64,000 bases of DNA from Pseudomonas sp. CFBP 13711 (GCF_014842265.1 NZ_JACYVI010000012.1:137679-201678); one strand, 5' to 3'. Positions 17,359-26,278 are shown, counted from the stretch's first letter. Made by a program: numbers and translations. Notes: generated by a model not told the origin, from the sequence alone.

Positions 17359-17373
17359 TAGACCGAGCGTCTA
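17359..17373. promoter_or_regulatory. TetR-type operator between tetR and the NMO gene
   Basis: TAGACCGAGCGTCTA has the same TAGAC/GTCTA arms as the site before acuI. It lies 13 bases before the tetR start and 65 bases before the monooxygenase start, so one site can serve autoregulation and control of the divergent gene. Confidence 0.8.
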
Positions 17374-17438
17374 TTAAATCAACCGCAACTTTTTAAGTGC
17401 TGCTTTTTAACAGCCTTTTCGCTATGGAGACTCTGCCG

Positions 17439-18515
17439 ATGATCGCCTGGCCCGACACCCGCCTGCTCAAACTGCTGGACATCGAACTGCCCATTCTGCA
17501 AGCACCCATGGCCGGCGCGTCCGGCTCAGCGATGGCCGTCGCAGTCGGCAAAGCCGGTGGGCTTTCCTCGCTGCCCTGCGCCATGCTCACCCGCGCGCAG
17601 ATTCGCGAAGAAGTGGCGAGAATACGCGCGAGCACTCACGCGCCGCTTAACCTGAATTTCTTCTGCCACTCGACTCCGCCCGCCGATCCGCAGGCGGATG
17701 CCGACTGGAAAAACCTGCTCAAGCCCTATTACGACGAACTGGGTGCAGACTTCGACGCGCCGACGCCCACGTCCAACCGCGCACCGTTTGACGAAGCGGC
17801 CTGCGCCTTGATCGAAGAACTGAAGCCTCAAGTGGTCAGCTTCCATTTCGGTCTCCCCGAGGCTGCGCTGCTGGCGCGGGTGAAGGCGACCGGCGCGAAG
17901 GTGTTGTCTTCTGCAACCACGGTTGAAGAAGCGATTTGGCTCGAAGCGCGGGGCTGCGATGCGATCATCGCCATGGGCTACGAGGCCGGTGGGCATCGCG
18001 GCATGTTCCTCAGCGATCAGCTTCACACCCAGGTCGGGACCATGGCGCTGGTGCCGCAGATTGTCGATGCCGTGAAGATTCCGGTCATCGCGGCCGGTGG
18101 CATTGCCGACAGTCGCGGGATTGCCGCTGCGTTCATGCTCGGCGCGTCCGCCGTGCAAGTGGGCACGGCCTACCTGTTCACCCCGGAAGCCAAGACTTCC
18201 GCGCTGCATCAGGCAGCACTGAGCCGGGCGCAGGATAGCCAGACCGCTATCACCAACATTTTTACCGGCCGCCCGGCCCGGGGCATCGTCAACCGCATCA
18301 TGGCTGACATCGGACCCATGGCCGATGCCGCGCCGGCCTTCCCCACGGCGGGCGGCGCGTTGATGCCGCTGCGCAGCAAGGCCGAAGCCCGGGGCGACGA
18401 CGGTTTCATGAACCTCTGGGCGGGTCAGGCAGTGGGCATCAAGCACTCGCTGTCGGCGGAAGAACTCACCCGGACGCTGGCCATCGCCGCCCTGGAACGG
18501 CTGGCCGGGCGCTGA
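17439..18515 (+). CDS. Nitronate monooxygenase / 2-nitropropane dioxygenase family
   Basis: The 358-residue FMN-dependent TIM-barrel protein begins with LLDIELPILQAPMAGASGS and contains the FMN-binding GYEAGGHRGMF (about residue 177), IPVIAAGGIADSRGIAAA and LGASAVQVGTAYLFTPEA. The family oxidises alkyl nitronates such as propionate 3-nitronate. I start at 17439 because GGAGA lies 8 bases before it; in-frame starts at 17397 and 17424 lack a ribosome site. A shared operator with tetR/acuI suggests a linked detoxification regulon for C3 compounds. Confidence 0.9.
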   Translation: MIAWPDTRLLKLLDIELPILQAPMAGASGSAMAVAVGKAGGLSSLPCAMLTRAQIREEVARIRASTHAPLNLNFFCHSTPPADPQADADWKNLLKPYYDELGADFDAPTPTSNRAPFDEAACALIEELKPQVVSFHFGLPEAALLARVKATGAKVLSSATTVEEAIWLEARGCDAIIAMGYEAGGHRGMFLSDQLHTQVGTMALVPQIVDAVKIPVIAAGGIADSRGIAAAFMLGASAVQVGTAYLFTPEAKTSALHQAALSRAQDSQTAITNIFTGRPARGIVNRIMADIGPMADAAPAFPTAGGALMPLRSKAEARGDDGFMNLWAGQAVGIKHSLSAEELTRTLAIAALERLAGR

Positions 18516-18582
18516 GCCGGTGACTTAAGCCGCCGATTTAAAACGCAGCGCGGCAAGATCCGGCTTCCGCGCAGGGAAGAGT

Positions 18583-18606
18583 CGCTATATATTTCGCTGC
18601 ATAGCG
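18583..18606. promoter_or_regulatory. ModE-like box before modABC
   Basis: CGCTATATA, six bases, then TGCATAGCG form an imperfect palindrome matching the ModE pattern (CGnTATATA-N6-TAyATnnCG). It lies 75 bases before modA, where molybdate-bound ModE would repress the operon. No modE gene is in the window. Confidence 0.65.
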
Positions 18607-18680
18607 TTTGACCGGCGTCCGGTTGGCGTTCTTCCTCACCCCCGTTTGCCACAGCCCGTTCCCCACCCCGGAGCCGTTCC

Positions 18681-19448
18681 ATGCGCGCAGTTTCACACCG
18701 CTTCACCCTCACCTCACTGGCCATCGCCTTTGTCGCGCTGTCCTCGGGCACCGCGTTTGCCGATGAAGTCCAGGTGGCCGTCGCGGCCAATTTCACCGCG
18801 CCGATCCAGGCCATCGCCACGGATTTTGAAAAGGATACGGGCCACACACTCGTGGCCTCGTTCGGCGCGACCGGCCAGTTCTACACCCAGATCAAAAATG
18901 GCGCGCCGTTCGAAGTCTTCCTCGCCGCCGATGACACCACCCCGGCGAAACTTGAAAGCGAAAACGAGACGGTGAAAGGCTCGCGCTTCACCTATGCCGT
19001 TGGCACCCTCGCGTTGTGGTCGGCCAAAGACGGCTACGTCGACGACAAAGGCCAAGTGCTCAAAGACCGCAAGTTTGAACACCTTTCGATTGCCAACCCG
19101 AAAGCCGCTCCGTACGGCCTCGCCGCCACTCAGACCCTGGACAAACTGGGCCTGACTGACTCGACCAAAAGCAAGATCGTCGAAGGCCAGAGCATCGCCC
19201 AGGCCTATCAGTTCGTGCAGACCGGCAACGCGGAACTGGGTTTCGTCGCCTTCTCCCAAGTGTTCAAGGACGGCAAGCTGACCGGCGGCTCGGCGTGGAT
19301 CGTGCCCGCCAACCTGCATGAACCCATCAAGCAGGACGCCGTGATCCTCAACAAGGGCAAGGACAACGCCGCCGCCAAGGCGCTGATGGACTACCTCAAG
19401 GGCCCGAAAGCCGCCGCGATCATCAAGTCCTACGGGTACCAGCTGTAA
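18681..19448 (+). CDS. modA: Molybdate ABC transporter, periplasmic binding protein
   Basis: The 255-residue protein has a signal peptide (to SGTAFA|DEVQ) and the ModA core: VAVAANFTAPIQAIATDFEK, ASFGATGQFYTQIKNGAPFEVFLAADD, YAVGTLALWSAKDGYVD, and the C-terminal AAAKALMDYLKGPKAAAIIK with oxyanion-binding Ser/Thr/Tyr positions. It binds molybdate or tungstate for import. modB starts directly at its stop. Confidence 0.97.
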   Translation: MRAVSHRFTLTSLAIAFVALSSGTAFADEVQVAVAANFTAPIQAIATDFEKDTGHTLVASFGATGQFYTQIKNGAPFEVFLAADDTTPAKLESENETVKGSRFTYAVGTLALWSAKDGYVDDKGQVLKDRKFEHLSIANPKAAPYGLAATQTLDKLGLTDSTKSKIVEGQSIAQAYQFVQTGNAELGFVAFSQVFKDGKLTGGSAWIVPANLHEPIKQDAVILNKGKDNAAAKALMDYLKGPKAAAIIKSYGYQL

Positions 19449-20135
19449 ATGCTGCTGGGCAGTGCCGACCTCGCGGCCATCTGGCTGACGCTGAAACTGG
19501 CGTCCCTGACCACCGTGATTCTGCTGATCGTCGGCACGCCCATCGGGCTGTGGCTGTCGCGCACCCGCTCATGGCTGAAAGGCCCGATCGGCGCGGTGGT
19601 GGCATTGCCGCTGGTGTTGCCGCCCACGGTGATCGGCTTTTATCTGTTGCTGTTGCTCGGGCCGAACGGCGCGGTCGGGCAACTGACTCAGAGCCTGGGG
19701 CTCGGCACGCTGACGTTCAGTTTCACCGGGTTGGTGATCGGCTCGGTGCTGTATTCCCTGCCGTTCGTGGTGCAGCCGTTGCAGAACGCTTTCGCCGCCA
19801 TCGGCCCGCGCCCCCTTGAAGTGGCGGCCACGTTGCGCGCAGGCCCTTGGGACACGTTCTTCTCGGTGATCCTGCCGCTGGCGCGCCCTGGCTTTATCAC
19901 AGGGGCGATTCTGGGTTTCGCTCACACCGTGGGTGAGTTCGGCGTGGTGCTGATGATCGGCGGCAATATCCCGGAGAAAACCCGGGTCGTGTCCACGCAA
20001 ATCTACAACCACGTCGAATCCATGGAATACGCCCAGGCCCATTGGCTGGCCGGGGCGATGCTGGTGTTTTCCTTTGTGGTGCTGCTGGCGCTGTACTCCA
20101 GCGGCAAGGCGCGTTCGGCGTGGAGCGGCGCATGA
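19449..20135 (+). CDS. modB: Molybdate ABC transporter permease
   Basis: The 228-residue inner-membrane permease has about five to six helices and the ABC-coupling (EAA) segment EVAATLRAGPWDTFFSVILP, with the family motif LPLVLPPTVIGFYLL. Its ATG follows the modA stop with no gap, and its TGA overlaps the modC ATG (ATGA), so the three genes are translationally coupled. Confidence 0.97.
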   Translation: MLLGSADLAAIWLTLKLASLTTVILLIVGTPIGLWLSRTRSWLKGPIGAVVALPLVLPPTVIGFYLLLLLGPNGAVGQLTQSLGLGTLTFSFTGLVIGSVLYSLPFVVQPLQNAFAAIGPRPLEVAATLRAGPWDTFFSVILPLARPGFITGAILGFAHTVGEFGVVLMIGGNIPEKTRVVSTQIYNHVESMEYAQAHWLAGAMLVFSFVVLLALYSSGKARSAWSGA

Positions 20136-21220
20136 GTGCGAACATTGAAGTGCGCCTCCAGGTGGATTACCCCGATTTCGCCCTGGACGTAGACCTGACC
20201 CTGCCCGGTCGTGGCGTTACGGCGCTCTACGGCCATTCCGGTTCTGGCAAAACCACTTGCCTGCGTTGCATCGCCGGGCTGGAAAAGGCGGCCGACGGTT
20301 ATATCCGCGTCAACGGCGAGGTCTGGCAGGACAGCGCCAACCATGTCTTTCTCCCCCCACACAAACGCTCCCTAGGGTACGTGTTCCAGGAAGCCAGCCT
20401 GTTCCCGCACCTCGACGTCGAGGGCAATCTGCTTTTCGGGCTCAAGCGCATCCCCGAGCGCGACAGGCGCATTACGCTGCAACAGGCGACGTCATTGCTG
20501 GGCATCGATCATCTGCTCAGCCGCGCGCCCGACAAACTGTCCGGCGGCGAGCGCCAGCGGGTCGGCATCGCCCGGGCGTTACTGACCAGCCCGCGCCTGC
20601 TGCTGATGGACGAACCCCTGGCGGCGCTGGATGCGCAACGCAAGAGCGAAATCCTGCCGTACCTCGAACGTCTGCATGACGAGCTGGATATTCCGGTGAT
20701 CTACGTGAGTCACGCCCAGGATGAAGTGGCTCGACTGGCTGATCATCTGGTGCTGCTCAGCGACGGCAAAGCACTGGCCAGCGGCCCCATCGGCGAGACC
20801 CTGGCGCGGCTGGATCTGCCGCTGGCGATGGGCGACGACGCGGGCGTGGTCATCGAAGGCAGCGTGCTGGCCTATGACGCTGCGTATCAGCTCATCACCG
20901 TCCAACTGCCGCGTAGCCAGTTGAGCATCCGCGTCGCCCACTCGGCATTGCTGCCCGGCAAGCCGCTGCGTCTCAAAGTGCAGGCGCGGGACGTGAGCCT
21001 GAGCCTGCAACCCGACGCTCAAAGCAGCATTCTCAATCGCCTGCCGGTTACGGTCATCGAAGAGATCGCTGCCGACAACACCGCCCATGTGCTGGTCCGC
21101 CTCGATGCCGACGGCTCGCCGCTGCTGGCGCGGATCACCCGCTATTCCAGGGATCAGCTGCAATTGGCACCGGGTCAACGGCTGTGGGCGCAGATCAAGT
21201 CGGTGGCGCTGCTGGCCTAG
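20132..21220 (+). CDS. modC: Molybdate ABC transporter ATPase
   Basis: The 362-residue protein has Walker A GHSGSGKTTC (about residue 36), the ABC signature LSGGERQRVGIARAL, Walker B LLLMDEPLAALD, the H-loop VIYVSHAQDEV, and a C-terminal TOBE/MopI molybdate-binding domain (about 295-360, LPVTVIEEIAADNTAHVLV). The start at 20132 gives the 4-base ATGA overlap with modB. The TOBE domain allows inhibition by internal molybdate. Confidence 0.97.
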   Translation: MSANIEVRLQVDYPDFALDVDLTLPGRGVTALYGHSGSGKTTCLRCIAGLEKAADGYIRVNGEVWQDSANHVFLPPHKRSLGYVFQEASLFPHLDVEGNLLFGLKRIPERDRRITLQQATSLLGIDHLLSRAPDKLSGGERQRVGIARALLTSPRLLLMDEPLAALDAQRKSEILPYLERLHDELDIPVIYVSHAQDEVARLADHLVLLSDGKALASGPIGETLARLDLPLAMGDDAGVVIEGSVLAYDAAYQLITVQLPRSQLSIRVAHSALLPGKPLRLKVQARDVSLSLQPDAQSSILNRLPVTVIEEIAADNTAHVLVRLDADGSPLLARITRYSRDQLQLAPGQRLWAQIKSVALLA

Positions 21221-21316
21221 GCCCGATCCATCGCACTCATCAGAACGCAATTATTCGGCACGACTGCGCAGCGCCACGGTCAATGCAAAAAGACCCCGCG
21301 TTTAGGACTGCCTTTC

Positions 21317-22387
21317 ATGCCGGACACAATTCACAGCGAAGACCTGCCCAAAGATCTGCACTACGTCGACGACAGCCAGCCCGGATTCAGCCGCAAGATC
21401 CTGTGCGGCAAGTTCGCCTATTTCGACATCGACGGCCAACGCATTCGCGACGAGGACGAGATCAAGCGCATCAACGCGCTAGTGATCCCCCCGGCGTACA
21501 CCGACGTGTGGATCTGCGCCGACCGCCAGGGCCATCTGCAAGCCACTGGCCGCGACGCCCGCGGGCGCAAGCAGTACCGCTATCACCCGCGCTGGCGCGA
21601 GATCCGCGACGAGAACAAATACTCGCGGATGATCGCCTTCGGCCAGGCGCTGCCCAAGGTGCGCAAGCAGCTGGAAACGCAACTGGCGAAACCCGGCATG
21701 GGCCGCGAGAAGGTCATGGCGGCGGTGCTGTCATTGCTGGACCAGACGCTGATCCGTATCGGCAACAGCCAGTACGCCCGGGACAACCGCTCCTACGGGC
21801 TGACCACGCTGCGCAACAAACATGTCGACGTGAAGGGCAGCAAGATCTACTTCGAGTTTCGCGGCAAGAGCGGCGTCGAGCACCGACTCAGCGTCACCGA
21901 CCGACGCCTGGCGAATATCATCAAACGCTGCATGGAGTTGCCCGGCCAGAACCTCTTTCAGTACCTGGACGACGACGGCCAGCGGCATACCGTTTCTTCC
22001 CACGACATCAACCAGTACCTGCACACACTGACCGGCGCTGACTTCACCGCCAAGGATTACCGCACCTGGGCCGGCAGCGCGATGGCCCTGGCGACCCTGC
22101 GCAAGCTGCACTGGGAACCGGAGGCGGACGCGAAGAAACACGTTGTGTCCATGGTCAAGGAGGTCGCCAGATTGTTGGGCAACACCCCGGCCGTCTGCCG
22201 CAAATGCTACATCCACCCAGCCGTGCTGGAAGCTTTCGCCATGGGCGAACTGGCCAAGCTGCCGCGCATCCGCCAGCGCAAGGGCCTGCGGCTGGAGGAA
22301 GTGGCGCTGGCCGGTTTCCTCCAGGGCCTGCAGGCCGCCGAGGTCATTCGTGAAGCATCCGAAGAACTGACAGGAGAAACAGCATGA
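21317..22387 (+). CDS. DNA topoisomerase IB (poxvirus-like)
   Basis: The 356-residue protein matches bacterial type IB topoisomerases: N-terminal domain DDSQPGFSRKILCGKFAYFDIDG, then IPPAYTDVWICADRQGHLQATGRDARGRKQYRYHPRW, catalytic region with RIGNSQYARDNRSYGLTTLRNKHVDV (Arg/Lys), TAKDYRTWAGSAMAL (Arg) and the nucleophile Tyr in CYIHPAVLEAF. It relaxes supercoils through a 3'-phosphotyrosine link. The stop overlaps the ATG of a small acidic gene (ATGA), and UvrA2 follows, suggesting a DNA-maintenance unit. Confidence 0.95.
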   Translation: MPDTIHSEDLPKDLHYVDDSQPGFSRKILCGKFAYFDIDGQRIRDEDEIKRINALVIPPAYTDVWICADRQGHLQATGRDARGRKQYRYHPRWREIRDENKYSRMIAFGQALPKVRKQLETQLAKPGMGREKVMAAVLSLLDQTLIRIGNSQYARDNRSYGLTTLRNKHVDVKGSKIYFEFRGKSGVEHRLSVTDRRLANIIKRCMELPGQNLFQYLDDDGQRHTVSSHDINQYLHTLTGADFTAKDYRTWAGSAMALATLRKLHWEPEADAKKHVVSMVKEVARLLGNTPAVCRKCYIHPAVLEAFAMGELAKLPRIRQRKGLRLEEVALAGFLQGLQAAEVIREASEELTGETA

Positions 22388-22557
22388 CCACCCACGACGC
22401 TCATATTCCCGGTGAAAAACTCAATGACCCAGACGCGCGCCCTGCCGACGTAGCCGATGACCGCGACCGCACCGACGACGTGCGTGAGGACGAGCCGCTG
22501 ACCGGCGGCGATCACGACGACGCCGGGCACACCCCCAAAGTGCCCCTCGCCGAGTAA
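22384..22557 (+). CDS. Small acidic protein coupled to topoisomerase IB
   Basis: A 57-codon frame reads MTTHDAHIPGEKLNDPDARP, then continues with an Asp/Arg-rich stretch and ends HTPKVPLAE. It overlaps the topoisomerase stop by four bases (ATGA), with GGAGAAAC just upstream, and ends 37 bases before uvrA2. It is very acidic, with no signal peptide or membrane helix, and is likely disordered. I do not recognise the family; the overlap and codon use support a real gene. Confidence 0.65.
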   Translation: MTTHDAHIPGEKLNDPDARPADVADDRDRTDDVREDEPLTGGDHDDAGHTPKVPLAE

Positions 22558-22594
22558 ACCCGTTCTTGTATTTCAGGATTCAAAGGCCTCACCC

Positions 22595-25261
22595 ATGACC
22601 ACACCGCCGCACCTGCCAGACGACGCCCGCCCTTCTTCCTTCACCGTAGATGCCGACCGTCCCGGATTCGTTCGAGTTCGGGGTGCCCGCGAGCACAACC
22701 TCAAGGACGTGGACGTCGACATCCCCCGCGACGCGCTGGTGGTGTTCACCGGCGTGTCGGGGTCGGGTAAATCCTCGCTGGCGTTCTCCACCCTGTACGC
22801 CGAAGCCCAGCGGCGCTACTTCGAATCCGTCGCGCCCTACGCCCGACGCCTGATCGATCAGGTGGGCGTGCCCGACGTCGACTCCATCGAAGGCCTGCCG
22901 CCAGCCGTTGCGCTGCAGCAACAACGGGGCACGCCGAGCACGCGTTCTTCGGTCGGCAGCGTGACCACCCTGTCCAGCCTGATCCGCATGCTCTACTCCC
23001 GCGCCGGCACTTATCCGCCCGGCCAGCCCATGCTCTACGCCGAAGACTTCTCGCCCAACCTGCCCCAAGGCGCCTGCCGCGAGTGCCATGGGCTGGGCCG
23101 GGTCTATGAGATTCCTGAAGAGCTGATGGTGCCGGACGATTCGCTGACCATCCGCCAGCGCGCTATCGCCGCATGGCCCTTGGCCTGGGGCGGTCAGAAC
23201 CAGCGCGACATCCTCGTGACCCTGGGTTACGACGTCGACACCCCGTGGCGCGACCTGCCAAAAAAGGACCGCGACTGGATTCTGTTTACCGACGAACAGC
23301 CCAACGTACCGGTCTACGCCGGCCTGACGCCTGAAGAGACGCGTCTGGCGATCAAGCGCAAGGTCGAGCCCAGCTACCAGGGCACCTTCACCGGCGCCCG
23401 TCGCTACGTGCAGCACACCTTCGCCACCACGCAGAGCGCGCTGATGAAAAAGCGCGTCTCGCGGTTCATGCGCGGCAGCCCGTGCCCGTTGTGCGATGGC
23501 AAACGCCTGAAGCGTGAAGCCCTGTCGGTGACCTTTGCCGGCCTCGACATCGGCGAGCTGGCGCAAATGCCGCTGTTGCGGCTGGCCGAGGTGCTGCGGC
23601 CGGTGGCAGCGGGCGTCTTCGCTGATGAAGATCGCGACATCGCTGTGCTGGATCGCGAGCAAATGGCCAAAGCGAAAAAGAAGCGGGTCAGTGCAGGCGG
23701 CGCGGCCCACGACGCCGCCCCCGACGTACGCGCGACGCCCAACCTGTCTGTCGAAAAGCGCCTCGCCGCTCAGCGCATTGCGCAGGATCTCTTGGCGCGG
23801 GTCAGCACCCTCACCGAGCTGGGGCTCGGTTACCTGGCGCTGGATCGCAGCACGCCGTCGCTGTCGTCCGGCGAACTGCAGCGCCTGCGCCTGGCGACAC
23901 AATTGGGCTCGCAGCTGTTCGGCGTAATCTACGTGCTGGACGAGCCGTCGGCGGGTCTGCACCCGGCGGACAGCGAAGCCCTGTTTACAGCGCTCCAGCA
24001 GCTCAAGGCGTCCGGCAATTCGCTGTTCGTCGTCGAGCATGACCTGGAAACCATGCGCCGCGCCGACTGGCTGATCGACGTCGGCCCCGCCGCCGGCGAG
24101 CATGGCGGTCACGTGCTGTACAGCGGCCCTCCCGCAGGCCTGGCCGAAATCGAGGCGTCGCAAACCCGCCAGCATCTGTTCGCTGAACACACGGAGTTGC
24201 GCGCCGCAAGAAGGCAGCCCACTGACTGGCTGCGCCTGGAAGGCATCACCCGCAACAACCTCAACGAACTGAGCGCAGAGTTTCCGCTGGGCTGCTTCAC
24301 ATCCGTGACCGGCATCTCCGGCTCGGGCAAATCCAGCTTGGTCAGCCAGGCGCTGCTGGAACTGGTGGGCGCGGAGTTGGGACGCCCGGTCGCGGAAGTC
24401 GAAGCGGAAGAATCCAGCCTCGAAGACGACGCGCCGCAACCCACCGGCGGGCACATCGCTGGCGGATTGAGCGCGATCAAGCGTCTGGTGCAGGTCGACC
24501 AGAAACCCATCGGCCGCACCCCGCGCTCCAACCTGGCGACCTACACCGGGCTGTTCGACAACGTGCGCAAACTGTTCGCCGCGACGCCCGATGCGCACAA
24601 GGCCGGCTACGACGCCGGACAGTTCTCCTTCAACGTCGCCAAAGGCCGCTGCCCGGTGTGCGAAGGCGAAGGGTTTGTCAGCGTTGAATTGCTGTTCATG
24701 CCCAGCGTCTACGCGCCCTGCCCAACCTGCCACGGCGCCCGCTACAACCCGGACACCCTGGCCATCAAGTGGAATGGTTTGAGCATCGCCGACGTGTTGC
24801 AGCTGACGGTTGAACGAGCGGTGGACGTGTTCGCCGAACAACCCGGCGTGCTGCGTTCGCTGACGGTACTGCGTGATATTGGTCTGGGCTATCTGCGCCT
24901 TGGTCAGCCTGCGACTGAACTGTCCGGCGGTGAGGCTCAGCGCATCAAACTGGCGACGGAGCTACAGCGCAGTCAGCGTGGCGCCACGTTGTACGTGCTT
25001 GATGAGCCGACCACGGGGCTGCACCCCACTGACGTGGATCGACTGCTGACGCAGTTGAATGCGTTGGTGGATGCAGGGCATAGCGTCGTTGTGGTGGAGC
25101 ATGAAATGCGCGTGGTTGCGCAAAGTGACTGGGTGATCGACATCGGCCCGGGGGCCGGGGACAAGGGTGGGAATGTTGTGGCGTGTGGTACGCCTGAACA
25201 GGTTGCGGACGTGCCAGAGAGCCGGACGGCGCCGTTTTTGCGGAAGGTTTTGAGGGGGTGA
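22595..25261 (+). CDS. UvrA2-type excinuclease ATPase
   Basis: The 888-residue protein has two ABC ATPase modules with Walker A GVSGSGKSSL (about residue 53) and GISGSGKSSL (about 576), signatures LSSGELQRLRLA and LSGGEAQRIKLA, Walker B VLDEPSAGLHP and VLDEPTTGLHP, and Cys pairs for zinc (CRECHGLG, CPLCDGKR, CPVCEGEG, CPTCHGAR). It is shorter than housekeeping UvrA (about 940) and belongs to the UvrA2/UvrA class III group that lacks the normal UvrB-binding part. Such paralogues are linked to DNA damage or drug tolerance. It follows topoisomerase IB and the small acidic gene. Confidence 0.93.
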   Translation: MTTPPHLPDDARPSSFTVDADRPGFVRVRGAREHNLKDVDVDIPRDALVVFTGVSGSGKSSLAFSTLYAEAQRRYFESVAPYARRLIDQVGVPDVDSIEGLPPAVALQQQRGTPSTRSSVGSVTTLSSLIRMLYSRAGTYPPGQPMLYAEDFSPNLPQGACRECHGLGRVYEIPEELMVPDDSLTIRQRAIAAWPLAWGGQNQRDILVTLGYDVDTPWRDLPKKDRDWILFTDEQPNVPVYAGLTPEETRLAIKRKVEPSYQGTFTGARRYVQHTFATTQSALMKKRVSRFMRGSPCPLCDGKRLKREALSVTFAGLDIGELAQMPLLRLAEVLRPVAAGVFADEDRDIAVLDREQMAKAKKKRVSAGGAAHDAAPDVRATPNLSVEKRLAAQRIAQDLLARVSTLTELGLGYLALDRSTPSLSSGELQRLRLATQLGSQLFGVIYVLDEPSAGLHPADSEALFTALQQLKASGNSLFVVEHDLETMRRADWLIDVGPAAGEHGGHVLYSGPPAGLAEIEASQTRQHLFAEHTELRAARRQPTDWLRLEGITRNNLNELSAEFPLGCFTSVTGISGSGKSSLVSQALLELVGAELGRPVAEVEAEESSLEDDAPQPTGGHIAGGLSAIKRLVQVDQKPIGRTPRSNLATYTGLFDNVRKLFAATPDAHKAGYDAGQFSFNVAKGRCPVCEGEGFVSVELLFMPSVYAPCPTCHGARYNPDTLAIKWNGLSIADVLQLTVERAVDVFAEQPGVLRSLTVLRDIGLGYLRLGQPATELSGGEAQRIKLATELQRSQRGATLYVLDEPTTGLHPTDVDRLLTQLNALVDAGHSVVVVEHEMRVVAQSDWVIDIGPGAGDKGGNVVACGTPEQVADVPESRTAPFLRKVLRG

Positions 25262-25265
25262 AACG

Positions 25266-25302
25266 AAAAAGGCGCTTGAGGTTGCTCTCAAGTGCCTTTT
25301 TT
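25266..25302 (+). terminator. Intrinsic terminator after uvrA2
   Basis: AAAAAGGCGCTTGAG pairs with CTCAAGTGCCTTTTTT across a 6-base loop, four bases after the uvrA2 stop. It is bidirectional in form and also ends the tRNA-Leu transcript coming from the right. Confidence 0.92.
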
Positions 25303-25307
25303 CAGAA

Positions 25308-25394
25308 TGGTGCCCCGAGCCGGAGTCGAACCGGCACATCCTTTCGGACGACGGATTTTAAGTCCGGTGTGTCTACCAATTTCACCATCAGGGC
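25308..25394 (-). tRNA. tRNA-Leu (anticodon UAA)
   Basis: The 87-base sequence read on the minus strand starts GCCCTGATGGTGAAATTGGT, has an anticodon arm with loop CTTAAAA (anticodon TAA), a long variable arm (GTCGTCCGAAAGGATG), a T loop GGTTCGACTCC and an encoded CCA end. Class II structure with UAA anticodon identifies leucine. Confidence 0.96.
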
Positions 25395-25457
25395 GGTAGC
25401 ACATATCAGCCTTGACCATCGCGCGTCGTATCGCGAGGCCTGCTGACAAGAGTGGGG

Positions 25458-25486
25458 AATATATACATCCCTAGCCCTGGAGGCAA
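25458..25486 (-). promoter_or_regulatory. Probable promoter of tRNA-Leu
   Basis: On the minus strand TTGCCT and TATATT are separated by 17 bases, placing transcription start about 57 bases before the tRNA 5' end. A GC-rich stretch follows the -10 box. It supports separate transcription of tRNA-Leu from the Gly-Cys pair. Confidence 0.5.
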
Positions 25487-25624
25487 GTTCAAAGCTTTCG
25501 GATTCAATTGGTTACGTTTGTTTACCGTCGCAAGCTCGATACCTTGTCTATGCTCTCTCCCAGCGAAGGGTGACACGCTGGCGCAGCTGTCTTCCCTTCT
25601 TTTGACAAACTGAATGAGGTGTCT

Positions 25625-26143
25625 ATGAAATCCGCTTTGTGGCTTGGCCTGATTGGAGCATTTTCGGTGAGCGCTCAGGCGGCGTCGCTCAATGTCCCGA
25701 TGAACCTAGTGAGCGCTGATGGCGCCCCACAGCCTGTTGGCGAGGTCAATATCAGCGAGACAGCTTATGGGCTGGTATTCACCCCCGAGCTGAAATCCCT
25801 ACCCGCCGGCATTCACGGTTTTCATGTTCACGAAAAAGCGAGTTGCGATTCGGGCATGAAAGACGGCAAAAAAGTGGCGGCACTCGCAGCAGGCGGCCAT
25901 TTTGACCCAGCCAGTACCGGCAAGCATCTGGGGCCATACGGCGATGGCCACATGGGTGATCTGCCGGCGGTCTACGTCAATGCCGATGGTGTGGCCAACT
26001 ATCCTGTGCTTGCACCACGCCTGAAGAAAATTGCCGACATCAAAGGCCACGCGCTCATGATCCATGTCGGCGGCGACAATCACTCGGATATGCCTATGCC
26101 ATTGGGCGGTGGCGGTGATCGTATGGCCTGCGGTGTTATCTGA
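25625..26143 (+). CDS. sodC: Periplasmic Cu/Zn superoxide dismutase
   Basis: The 172-residue protein has a signal peptide (MKSALWLGLIGAFSVSAQAA) and all metal ligands: GFHVHEKASC (Cu His pair and disulfide Cys), AAGGHFDP, the Zn site GPYGDGHMGDLPAVYV, the Cu ligand in HALMIHVGGDNHSD, and GGGGDRMACGVI with Arg and the second disulfide Cys. It converts superoxide to peroxide in the periplasm. GAGG lies before the ATG at 25625; an in-frame GTG at 25619 is less likely. The gene sits between tRNA-Cys and tRNA-Leu on the opposite strand. Confidence 0.97.
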   Translation: MKSALWLGLIGAFSVSAQAASLNVPMNLVSADGAPQPVGEVNISETAYGLVFTPELKSLPAGIHGFHVHEKASCDSGMKDGKKVAALAAGGHFDPASTGKHLGPYGDGHMGDLPAVYVNADGVANYPVLAPRLKKIADIKGHALMIHVGGDNHSDMPMPLGGGGDRMACGVI

Positions 26144-26278
26144 TCGAGCTCAAATCGCGCTTGGCTTCCGCCGAACCGGTAACGGAGAAGAGTGGCTTGG
26201 GATGTGGGCGATCGTTTCTTGGCGTGTTGCGGAAACGATGGTCAGAGTTGCGGAGACTCTGGCCATTATGCCACCCAC

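Noticed and set aside
23535..23927. A possible coding frame inside uvrA2 in another phase
   Set aside because: Ala/Arg/Ser-rich out-of-frame translation of a high-GC gene.
22589..24841. A 750-codon open frame on the minus strand opposite uvrA2
   Set aside because: It is the antisense shadow of a high-GC gene; the plus-strand protein has every UvrA motif, while the minus-strand product resembles nothing and has no ribosome site.
26144..26278. Attachment-site duplication of tRNA-Cys or tRNA-Gly next to sodC
   Set aside because: I could not find a copied tRNA 3' end in this gap.
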